DNA from: Mugil cephalus
Taxonomy: Eukaryota; Chordata; Actinopteri; Mugiliformes; Mugilidae
NCBI RefSeq assembly: GCF_022458985.1
Contig: NC_061774.1
Location: forward strand, 15,958,197-16,022,196
Reading direction: 5' to 3'
Length of the DNA: 64,000 bases
The notes beneath the pieces are model-generated. The model saw nothing but the letters and a program-made list of their open reading frames with translations. It was not told the DNA's origin and ran no database searches. Each line of letters starts with the position of its first letter. Within the stretch, counting starts at the first letter, position 1. A program made the translations under genes and the position numbers. Below, piece by piece: positions 36,101 to 46,962 of this stretch.

Positions 36101-38753
36101 GACTTTTCCTGCACTTGTGTTTAGTGCCAATTGTTCTAATGGCCGACGTGGGCTGAGCATCGTCAAGTTACCGTGATAGCATGTCGACTGTTGCTCTGCG
36201 AAATAGGATGTCTGCGGCCCCCCTCATCTCATTAGAGAGATGCTTCCGTTTATTCGAACTTTCTTTCTTGTGGGATGTAGTTACCCATAATTCATAGTTT
36301 GGGGAAGTCACCAGAGTCACCAGGCTCCTTTGTCAAAAACGGTACCGTGATCGGTTAGCTCGCCGCGTTGATGTGCGTCTGCAGCGTATTAACATGTTAG
36401 TTTGGATCCAAATTAAGATGTTAAAAACACCCGAGTCGCACAGCGCAGCAGGAAACCAGCAACTCCTGGTGTGAAAGCGACAGAGCGAGATCGCCGTTTT
36501 TGTCAATGGGGTATGGCGGCTTTGAGGAGAGGAATATTATGGCTTCAGATCGCTGCCAGAAAAGGCCGCCTGACTGAAAGATAAAGTAGTGATAATATCC
36601 TAAACATAACACACACTAAAACTGATATTGATTTTTTATTTTTTTTGTTAGGTGGGCCTTTTTATAGGTGGTAATAATACATTTTGGTACTATCTGCTCC
36701 TCCGAACTGGCAGAGTGCCGACCACCATCTAGTGTGGGTAATACACACACTATATACAGTATATGACCATTTAAGACAAGTACCTCATACAACCCCAGCT
36801 CAAAGACGACCTTTAATAGCTTTTGGACAACCATGGAGCAAAACGCCACATCAGGGTTTGTTACACAGGCCTTTACACAGGCAACATTTCATCAGTGGCA
36901 TTGGTCTTTTCATGAAATTTGTAAGATAAATGGGGCAGAATCTGGGGTTCCGTTACCGTATTGCCGTGCGTCGACACAGAGCTGGTTGATACTGGCTGGC
37001 GTCTCGGTCAGAACATCGATGGTGTGGCAGGTCGCGTCCATGTTGTAGAAAAAGTAGACGGGCAAGGCGGAGAAGGCAAACACCAAGAGCCAGAGAACAG
37101 CGAGAACGTACGTCATCACGATGAACTGCACAAAGAGAACGCAGAGCAAACATTAGGGCGCATCATCATAATAAACTGATGCACATAAGTAATCTAAGAG
37201 AGTGCTTTTATGAGCACTGACTCACTTAGTAACCACATTTACTTTTTTTGTTATTAGCTTTACTTATTATCTCACTCTCTCTTTTTTTTTCCCTTCCTCC
37301 TCCTCCTCCCCGTCCAACCACTCAGTCTTTACCCGGCCACTTAAACACACTCTGCATGCTTATCTTTGCATGTCCCCAAAGGTTTTTAGGAGCCTTAAGA
37401 TTTTCAGCTCAGCACCCACCAGGGAGTGATATGTGTATTAATCCCATCCAATCCCCTTTTGCTCGTCCCACTCAGGGGCTCTCTCACCGAGGAGCTGAGG
37501 CAGCGGCCGCACATGGTGCTCCTGAACTCTCCGAAGGTTTGCCTGGCAGCGCTTGTGGTGTAGAAGCCCTCGGCCAACAGCACGATGCAGTAGAGGAAGA
37601 AAAAGGAGGCCAAGCCGTAGATGACATACTGGAAATACTGAATGCTGAGAGGGAAAGGGAAACAGTTAAAGGAAAATGAAGCCTTGCACAGATTCTAAAC
37701 CTATCTAGAATCTAAAACTAGACATGCTGAGAAACCCTCTTGTTGAGATCAAACAAGTGTCACTGAATATTTATTTATGTTTTTTACAACTTACATGTAG
37801 GCAAGCGTTATGTAGTCTTGGAGATTACGGGCAAAGTAAGTCTCGATGAGTCTTTCTGTCTCGGTGAGCGCCTGGTGCCCGCAGCCGCAGAAGAGGGCGA
37901 TGCCAGAGAAGCATAGCAGTGTGGCGACGAGGGAACAGTATGGTACCCCACCCAAACAACGCATGCAGCAGTCATAGCAACCTGCCATTCAAGACGCAAC
38001 ACCACGAAAGTCAGGGCACGTAAACGTGCGAATGCACAAATTATGTACTGTGGGTGGTTTCCTGTGAGGTTTTCTACTCGTATCTCTTAGAGAATGTGGA
38101 CGTGTGCTTCATGTTTAAAAGGGTCTGGTTCTGAGGTACCCCTTTTTACACTCAACTCGCAAAACTGTGCATTACTGATCATTTGTTTAATGTCACAATG
38201 TTAACACTGATTGACCACTGCCTAGCATGATCAACAGGTGGTTCATTCAAAAGGTTTCCTATGAGCTGTTTTCATTTAATTTTTCCTGAGTAACAGGAAC
38301 TCATGGTTTCATGGTGTAACCACCTGCATCCTTCTTCTGAAGTGGAGACAGAAGTATGAAAATATGGGAAAACATACCTGAATCTACTCACCGGGTTAGA
38401 TAAGGCTAGGCCTGATAAAGATTTAAAAAAAATAAGCTGCATCTGAAAACACTCAAAATTTTCTCGTTAATGTTTTGCATTCTGCCCAATAGTCATGTGC
38501 CTTTTGAATGGATGCCAACAGCCGAAGGCATCGGGGATGCGTCTGCTCTGACCCGTCTCACACCCTGACTCCATTCACCACCCAGCGTGGAGAGTGTGAG
38601 AAAAGAGGGAGGACGAAGAGCAGAGACAAAGTGAAGCGGAGAGAGAGGCTGCTTTTGTGACCGGGGAGACAACAGGCTTTGTCCCGCAGCATCATGGGGG
38701 CACAAGGGCCACCAATGTCAAGAAAACAAAGACCAGAGGCACCTCTATGCTTC

Positions 38754-38807
<54 letters not shown>

Positions 38808-39712
38808 ATAGACTTCCTTCTGAAGGGACAAGAACGTGACAGTGGCCAGAGCTGGAAGAGGATGGAAGAGCAAATAAACAGACAATGCAGCTGTGTTGTG
38901 CTGTGGGTCTTTGCATGCAACCATGCATGTATCCACACAGAGATGCACAGTGGAAGCAGCCAGACTGTGGTTGGTACCATTACAGTAAACACAGATGGCA
39001 GGAGGGCCAAATAGATAGCTCCAAGACAGAACACGTCTACGGGGCTTTGGTGGCTGCCTCCAAGAGACGTGCAAAGTGGGGTCACTGTCAAACTGGGAGG
39101 AAACAATCAAATAACAGATTACGCTCACTAGCCACTGGGCGTTAATTAAATTAGGACAATTAAACATCTATGTGCGCAGTGCATTTCGGTCTCCGCAAGA
39201 ATAATTAGAAAAGCAGCACACATCCTGCGCACACTCCCGAAGTGTGAAGATCACTGCCGCGTGCCTTCAGACGCACCTTGTGCCAATTAACTAATTAATT
39301 ATTCCCACCAGCCCGAGCAAACGAGCGGCCCGCTGACTCGTGATTTGGACCTAAACACAACAGCAGCCCGTAAGAAGCCATCCATGATAGAAAATGCAAA
39401 GCCGGGGCAAACTTCGCCTCTTATAAAATTGAGAGAGATTGCGACCGAAAGCAAATGCGACAAGCCTCCTCTGAAAAGTAGCCCTGCCACCTCAAGCATG
39501 AAATAAATCTCATAATATCAGCGGAGCATCAGCCGGTGAGTAGCCCGATCTCTAAACTGCCCTAAAAAAAAAAAAAAAAACCTAATGACTTCTGATGCCC
39601 TCTTACAGTTCATCTTATATCAGCGCCGAGTCACATACAAGAAAATGGAGATCTGATAATGAGAAAATGCTAGACGCTAATGAAGGCCCTGTGGCTGGAG
39701 TTCCTTACCCAT
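33179..39712 (-). CDS. plp1: Myelin proteolipid protein, DM20 type
   Basis: Seven exons join in phase: 39709-39712 (ATG G), 37795-37981 (187 bp), 37488-37644 (157 bp), 36957-37125 (169 bp), 35404-35477 (74 bp), 35227-35292 (66 bp) and 33179-33343. Exons 2 to 6 have the same lengths as human PLP1/DM20. The 273-residue product is a four-pass membrane protein starting M-G-C-Y-D-C-C, with palmitoylation-type cysteines, then [47 protein letters not shown], and the extracellular loop with cysteines in CHTI, CVDAR and [10 protein letters not shown]. The loop matches PLP ([14 protein letters not shown]). It is the main structural protein of CNS myelin in tetrapods; fish express DM20 forms. The last exon encodes a 54-residue tail unlike the mammalian PLP ending and more like M6 proteins. 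The M-A-G start seen if exon 2 is read alone is an artefact of the acceptor. Confidence 0.9.
34280..34318. promoter_or_regulatory. Paired RFX-like half sites in plp1 intron 6
   Basis: CCATGGCAAC (34280-34289) and CCATGGTAAC (34309-34318) are near-identical direct repeats 29 bp apart. Each fits the right half of an RFX X-box (RGYAAC). Function is unknown. Confidence 0.3.
38758..38805. repeat. (CA)n microsatellite in plp1 intron 1
   Basis: About 24 CA units, in the long first intron of plp1. Confidence 0.95.
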
Positions 39713-42379
39713 GTCTGGAAGGACGCGTTCAAGACTTGTTGCGCTACTGCCGCCCGCACTGCAGCTGGTCCACTGATGATATGCGCAACTTGTCTCCGGC
39801 CCCCGTATATCAATCTCAACTCGCGTTCTGTTCCCCCCCAACAATGGACAGAGCCGCTGATGACTGCGAGTGCAATCTTAAAGAAACAATGTCGCTTTTC
39901 AATGAACTCCAGGGCGGAGAATAATGAGGAGGTCAGGGTTCTTAAACCTGCAGACATCTACTAAGTTCATTGTTGGTGCTGCTTCGCTTGCGCAGAGAGA
40001 GAGAGAGAGAGAGAGAAAGCGAGCCACGTCGGAGAGGGATAATATAGGAGAAATATTGGAGAGGGAAGGACAACTCTCATTCTTCTCTTAGCTGGCCACC
40101 AAGCTTATAACCACTCTAGGCCTTTTGGTTTAAAAAAAGCCTCACGAGTGATAACATCTTCAGGGTAGGACAGGAAAAAAAAAAAAAAAAAAGAACCACG
40201 TTGATTGAGACTGATGAGGCGTCTAAGATTGTTTTATGTTTTCTATTATGAAGTGGTGGTTCCTAGATACTGTCTGTTTTGACGCTAGCTTTGGCGATAT
40301 AGACATCAACATGACATACCTCACATGGAAGTTTAAGAAACATAAAGCCAAAAGTGATCCCTCATTTCTTAGCTTCTTAGCTTTCTAGCTCTTCAAGCCC
40401 GGAATGTTCCTCTGAAAGCAAACATAATGTCGCACTCACGCTCCATGAAGATGTGTGTAAACAACACAGTAGATAAAGTCAGATTGAGCTTTTTTAATTG
40501 TGTATTGAATGAATGGCCTCGCCGGTGTTTAAATCGGTCGACTGTTGCTGTATGCATCGCGTGATCGTAAACGCCATATGATGTGTGCCTCGCACATATT
40601 CCACCGGGTAATTTCTGGGGTCAGTGCGAGCTCACGCGACCTCCCAGCCCTCTATCTATCAAATGTTCGGTTTGAGAGAGGGAAAAATGGATTTGATTAA
40701 GATGAAATGTGCTGCGAGTGGCGCCGAGCAGCATGCAGCGGGGAAACATCACTGATCTCCGGCGACCTGACTGTGGCGAGAGTGAGACTCTGTCCTCTGC
40801 TTCATCCCCACCCTCTGGCCAAATACCAAGAATGAAAAGATTATTTATTTATTTTTTTCCCAATCTTCATCATCTACGCCCAGTAGATGGCAGGCTTTCT
40901 CCTGCCATGACATTTGTTTGACAGTGTGTTTAGCCTTACGACACAATACCTTTCTTCTATTTATGTTTATTTATTTACTTTTGGGGAAAAAAAGAAGTCC
41001 CTTTTGGCAAGAAGAATACGACGCTGTAAAAACGTTGATAATTCGAAAAAAGTTTTATTACTTTTTTATAAATACGACAGGGCTGCTTTTATATGACATT
41101 GTACACGTTTTAATTCAATGAGTTGCTTCACGTATTAAGTAAAGATGCAACATTAATTTGTAATTTTGTTATGGAGCTCTTCTGGGTTAACGTAGTTATT
41201 CTCACAGTACAACCCTATTAGATTATTTATTTTTGAGCTGCCAGCACAGAAATCCTCAGAGAGACACCGCACATGTTATACAAGCCTTGTTCTCCACTAA
41301 CCAGGTTGTTGCACATTGTGTTTTACAAGCTCTGAGTCTCGGCTTCCTTCCTCTAACACAGGTGTATCTTAGAAGGACTGCTTAATAGTTTATGATGCTG
41401 TAGCAAATAAAAAAGAGGATTCCAAAAGTAAAAAATAACAATGATAATAATAATTAGTGTGCCCTCTTTGTGCGGCTGTGTTCACAGATTTGTAAACACA
41501 CAGTGCATTCATACTTTATGCATCACTTAACCTGGTTTGATACCTCACTTGTTCCCTGAACATACAAAGGCATCAGGAAAAACACGAGAGCAACTGTCTT
41601 TTGTAATGATTTCTTTGAACACAGTGCGATTTCACTCCACGCATCTGTTATCAAAGCAGCGAGCCTGTCAGGTTGGCGGGTGCGATGCTGTGGGTTTTCT
41701 GTCTTTTGAGTGCGATCCGGCGCTGTGGGTGAGTGGGGAGCTATCGAGTAACAGGTGCGAGGCGGTGACTTGAGATGTCGGTGTGCCTTCCTCCCACTGT
41801 CGCCTCTCACCTGTCCTCAGTCGCTCTCTGCCTCCTGAGCTCATCTCGGAGTTATTTCTTTGGAGACTTTCATCACTTCCCGCTGGAGGAACATTAAACC
41901 CCTTTGTGTGCCTAAATACTTTAGACTCCCCTTCACTCAGAGTCAGAAATCTGAGAAAGGCCCAATCAACTTAGTCGACCGTTACCCCAATCTTCCTCCC
42001 TGCAGGGGTCATGAACAGTAATCCTTAAAAATAAAGACTGTAACTCCGGTTTCTGAGTACATGTCACCGCAAGTCATTGTTATCTCCTGCTGCCCATACC
42101 TGTGTCAGGTTATGCAACTGTTGTGTTCTGGTTTTACTTATCACCTTTACTTATTGGTTTTCTGGAAGCCATAATGGATCCTCATCAGAAAATTTAACAA
42201 ATTTAAATCAATAGAATTTTTCAGTTTTGCTTTTGACAAATGTTTGAATGCACTGTGTCAGTCTTATTCAATGGGTTGTTAAAATGCAAATGCATAACCC
42301 TAAGTATTCAGAGTATACTCAGAAATTATCGTTGAAACTGTGGGTGAGATTACACATCGCTTGCTTCCCCCCCCCCCCA
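39713..42379. other. plp1 upstream region and intergenic DNA
   Basis: The plp1 5' UTR and promoter should begin just above 39712. A (GA)n tract sits at 39994-40016. The remainder to the protocadherin stop is AT-rich with no recognised exon and probably includes the protocadherin 3' UTR on the minus strand (TTTATT at 41226-41231 is one possible signal). Confidence 0.4.
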
Positions 42380-45313
42380 TTATTCGTCAGAGTAGTATTT
42401 GTCTTTGAGCCTGAGTGGAATCCCATTTTCGTCGTACCTGTCTTGTTTCGATGTCGACTTATTTCTCCTCTGTTTCAGGTAAAGCACTAGTGTCACCACA
42501 AGCAAACACAATGATGCCACAAACATACCCAGACCTATTAACAGAGTCATTTGTGCAAACCTGGATGTCTCCGCCTCACAGATTGGGCTCTTTGAAGGGC
42601 TTTGAACCAAATCAGCCGTTCCTGTCCAGGTGGGCACCCTCTCCAAGAGGCAGGGCTCCGTGCTCTCATTGACCAGCAGATTGACCCAGACAGTTGTATA
42701 AAGTGGAGATGGTTTCCCTCCATCTCTGACCACAACGAAGAGGTGATGCATTCCCAGGTCTTTTTGTAGAAGCCGCTGACTTAGGATGATGTTCCCTGAC
42801 CTTGAATCTACCTGGAAGGGGCTGCTGTTTTGCTCTGACCCTGGTGCCACGACAGAGTATGTAATCTCCGAGTTCAAGCCTGAGTCCTCATCGATGGCAT
42901 AGATCTTTGTTACCATAGTACCTGTCAGGGTACCTGGTGAGACAGTAAGGCACGAAGAGTTACTGCTGGGAAGGATCACTTTTGGCTTGTTGTCATTGAT
43001 GTCCTCCACAAAGATAGTTACCCTGGCAGTGGAAGTCAAAGCGACTGGATGTCCATGATCACTGGCCAACAGGTAGAAATCATAGCGGTCCTGTATCTCT
43101 CGGTCCAAGTCAGTGGTTGTGCGTAGTGTCCCTTGGGTGTTATCTACAACAAAAGGTCCACTGCTGTTCACAACACGCAATTCTATGTTCCCATTATCCG
43201 CTTCATCGGGGTCTTTCACTTCTATCCTGCCCACCTGTTCAAACGATGGTACATTTTCAGCGATGAAAAAGGTGAAGTGAGGGGTGTGAAAAAGTGGTGC
43301 ATTGTCATTCTGGTCCAGAACACGAATGACTACTGTGGCCATGGACTCCAGCGGAGGAGAACCGCTATCTCGCGCAAACACGGTGAGTTTATGTACACTC
43401 TGCTGTTCTCTGTCCAGAGGAGCTGACACAGACAGTTGACCTGTTATGGAGTCAATGTTAAAGATTGCAGATGTGCTTTTGTCCAGCTTGTAGGTTACTC
43501 TGCCGTTGTATTCGCTGTCTGCATCTGAAGCCGAGACCTGGAGCAGTGACATTCCTGGCTGGTTGTTTTCCTCCACTTCCAGCTCATAGTGAGACTGAAT
43601 GAAGCGTGGAGCATTATCATTGACATCTGCCACCACCACCCTGATGACTCGCCTTAAAGGAACGATCACAGATCCTTCAGCCGATCTCCACTGCACTATC
43701 ACAGAAATTAGATGTTCCCTTTTTTTCTCAAAGTCTAGTGGCTTTGATGTGGAAAGCAGATATTTGCCATTCTGTGGTTTCAAAGTGAAAGGCACTTCAC
43801 CCTCAATGGCAAGAGATGAGCCTTTAAAGCTACTTTCATCCTCAAGCTCCAAAATAGCTAAGACGGCAGGGGGCTGGTTCTCTGGTATCACCATCGTCTG
43901 GTTTTGATGCTCTGCTATGAACCCGATCTTGATCGTCAGCTCTTGGTTGGCCTTGGGGAGCACAGTTACAGTTACCTGAGTGTCTGCTGGGGGGCAGTGA
44001 TGGCCACTAGCTAACACTTTCAACAGCAGCTCCTCGGAGTTGTCACTCTCTAGGTCTTGTGTTAGTCTGATGCACCCTGTGAGACTGTCGAGACTAAAGA
44101 GCTCCTTAGCCCGCTCAGAGACTTTGGGACTGAGGGAGTAAACGATGGCAGCGTTCGGGCCTGTATCTGGGTCCATGGCTCTGACCTGAGCGACCACCAT
44201 GTCTTTTGGAGAGTCTCCCGGGATGGTGACACTGCGGGGGCTGTCGGAGCTAAAGCTTGGACAGTTGTCATTGACATCTGTCACTGCGACTACTAAAGTT
44301 GCTGTTGCACTTAAAGGTTCTGCGCCAGAGTCTGTGACCACCAGCTGCATCTGATACGTGTCCTGTGTCTCCCTGTCCAGAGCTGTCTGTACAACCAACA
44401 CAATCAGATCTTCATCGACTTTTAAACTGAAAACATCATCAGAACCTTTCAGGTGGTACCGCAGCTTTCCGTTGAGGCCAACATCATTGTCCCGAGCCTG
44501 GTCATCCAATAAGAAACTGGTCCCCACTGTCACATCCTCAGAGACCCTCAGGTGTATTTCAGTCCTCTCAAAATATGGTGCATTGTCATTGATGTCCTCT
44601 ATGATCACAGGAAACTGTATAAGGTCTCCCGAGGGCCCAACGATAGCATTGTGTGGAATAATGCATTCCTCAGCTTTTGTCTCCGTGGGGCAGAGGGCCT
44701 CGCGATCCATTTTTTTTTCTGTGGTATAGAAATTCCCTGTGGTGTTGTCCACCCATAGGTATTCCTGAGTTAAGAGCTGGTATGGAGGTTGAAAGTGTTT
44801 ACTAAGTGATCCGACCAGAGTTCCGGGCTCCAGCTCCTCTGGGAGAGAAAACTGGACGGAACCACATGTAATCAGTGTGATATGTACCAGAAGCAGCAGA
44901 TTCTGAAAGAGAACCAGAGAGAAAATAATGACTTTTTCATTTAGTTTTACTGTTGAATGACAGAGGCTTGCTGAGCAGTTTTCCCAGGTGGTGATAAACT
45001 TCACGCCTCGGAAAAACTCTTTACAAGGAAGCAACTGCGCAATAAAGGTAACGTGATGCCTCTGACTTATCTCCAACAAATTACTCTTGTACACATGCTG
45101 GTTTCACAGAAGGTATTTCAAAAATATTTTTGTGAAATCACTTTGTCTTATCTTTTAAATAAGTCTTATCTTTTCTAAATAAATATGACACATTAATATT
45201 TCTTTGAAATTACACACTGCAAAGTAATCTTCTTCTTATAGCTGTCACTCAGTTAGAAAGACGGACTGAATCTCTTTTGGCTCACTGACCTGCAGTAGTC
45301 CAGCCCAGTTCAT
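42380..45313 (-). CDS. Protocadherin with seven cadherin repeats and very short cytoplasmic tail
   Basis: Two coding exons are read: 45290-45313 (M-N-W-A-G-L-L-Q, donor CAG|GTCAGT) and 42380-44902 (acceptor TTTCAG), giving 848 residues. Joined, they form a proper signal peptide continuing NLLLLVHITLITCGS. Seven cadherin repeats follow, with calcium motifs DINDNAP, DVNDNCP, DVNDNAP, DQNDNAP and DINDNKP; repeat 3 lacks a standard linker motif. A membrane segment (TLLIGLGMFVASLCLLVVTL) precedes a basic tail of about 35 residues ending KDKYYSDE. Protocadherins mediate calcium-dependent homophilic adhesion, mostly in neurons. The short tail and single large ectodomain exon recall PCDH20, but I cannot confirm that name, and further cytoplasmic exons by alternative splicing are possible. 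Confidence 0.88.
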
Positions 45314-45682
45314 ATTATCAGGAGTCCCATGGCCCATCGCAGTCAAACATGTTACCTAAGTTCCTCGGCAGCAACTGAAGGCTGAGGACAGAGGCGCCAA
45401 TCCACACCTGTACAACTGAAGGCATAATTCATTACATGCCCCTCCTACAACACTTACCTTGCGTGTCAGGCTGACACACGAGAAGTCCGGGAAACAACAG
45501 GTTTACCTGCCTGAACGGAGTTCGTGTTTTCACAGTAAGTCACACTTTGTTAAAGCTTAAAACGGCACGTAAGCATTGGCTGTGTAAATCTGTTGCTTTT
45601 GCTTTGGAAAGGATTAATGTGTCGACATCAAAGGTGCTTGCGCGCCTGTTTTTTTTTAAGCACACCTGACACCTGATTTCTT

Positions 45683-45716
<34 letters not shown>

Positions 45717-46962
45717 CACTTCATAATGTTTTGACAGTCTCTGAATCACTTTCTCTCAGATTTATTGTTGGTATTTTCTCCAAACCTTTATTATCCTAGG
45801 TACTTATAAATAACACAATAAACAATGTCAGCAGAACTATAGATACAGATGCACAGTTTGACACAGTTACAAACACCAGAAGATAGCAATGACATGAACA
45901 TACATACAAGAGTTATAGTCTTTATTTTGAAGGATTATTGTCCATGACGTCCATAATGATCTACTAAATTGATTGGGCTCTTCTGAGATTTGAGTTCTGA
46001 TGAAGTCTTATTGAGTATATTTTAGTAATATTGCTTTTCCTAAAATGCTGTCACATTTTTTTCTTACAACTTTACTGCCACTAATGTACTTGTAGATTTA
46101 TATTTTTAAAACTGAAGGCATTTCTAGAGTTAAAATCACCCAGTGTCAAGTAATTGAGATCTGCTCCTCCTTTATTTATTAGATATTATTAGTAAATGGC
46201 AATACAGGTACTGAAGCTATTCTGATTCTTTTGATACTTAAAGTGTATGTAGTTTATCCTTAGGTAAAAGTCTGAATTGAGGATGTTTCAAGTATTTAGC
46301 ATTGCTTTCACATTTTAATAAGTTTAATAAAGGGTTCTTTATTTTTCTAACATGCAAAGCTATTTCAGTGACAATTACATAACACTGCTGTAGCCCATAG
46401 GCTTGAACAGCGACTCTGTGGGAGTTGGGGGGCCTCTATAGACAGAGCAGAGTACTGCAGTACTTTAAAGTACAACAATGCAATTTAAAGTTCGCAAGTT
46501 ATTTATCAAGGAAGTTTTTTTTCCAACCATCCGCAGCCAGAAACGCACATGTAAACAAGTCTGAAGTGAAAATATTATGACTGCGACTGCGCTTTTAAAA
46601 GAATGTAACTGGCTTGTCCCCTTCCTGAATACCAAAAGAGTTATTCAAGTTCACTTGAAGTTTTTGTCTTTAAGAGCATGGGGAAAATAGTTCCAGTTCT
46701 AGGTTTGCGTAATGGCTCGTTTCTCTCTTTCATTTGCGTAATTATTTCCCCTTCTACATTCCGCCCACCTTTTTTTTCCTTTCCTTTTTTTCCTTTTCTA
46801 GTTACAGTAGACCTCTGAGGTTTTTCTGCGAATTGATTGGCTGGCCCCTCCGCTTCAGTCGAGTGGGTATGAACTGATTCAGAATAAAACTACAGCCCCG
46901 CTGCTGAGTTTTAAACCGCTTTGAACCCAGACGCACAGCAGCTCGTGGCGTTTCATTTCAGC
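45314..46962. other. Divergent intergenic region between protocadherin and rgcc
   Basis: No gene recognised. A poly-A run of about 26 lies at 45690-45715. Upstream of rgcc there is an ATTGG motif near 46836 followed by GC-rich DNA and AATAAAAC near 46884, which could be core promoter sequence. Confidence 0.4.

Noticed and set aside
38558-39106. 182-residue minus frame with cysteine-valine repeats
   Set aside because: Created by translating the CA microsatellite in plp1 intron 1.
45094-45096. ATG at 45094 as protocadherin start
   Set aside because: It adds a 64-residue leader without signal-peptide features; the spliced start at 45313 fits better.
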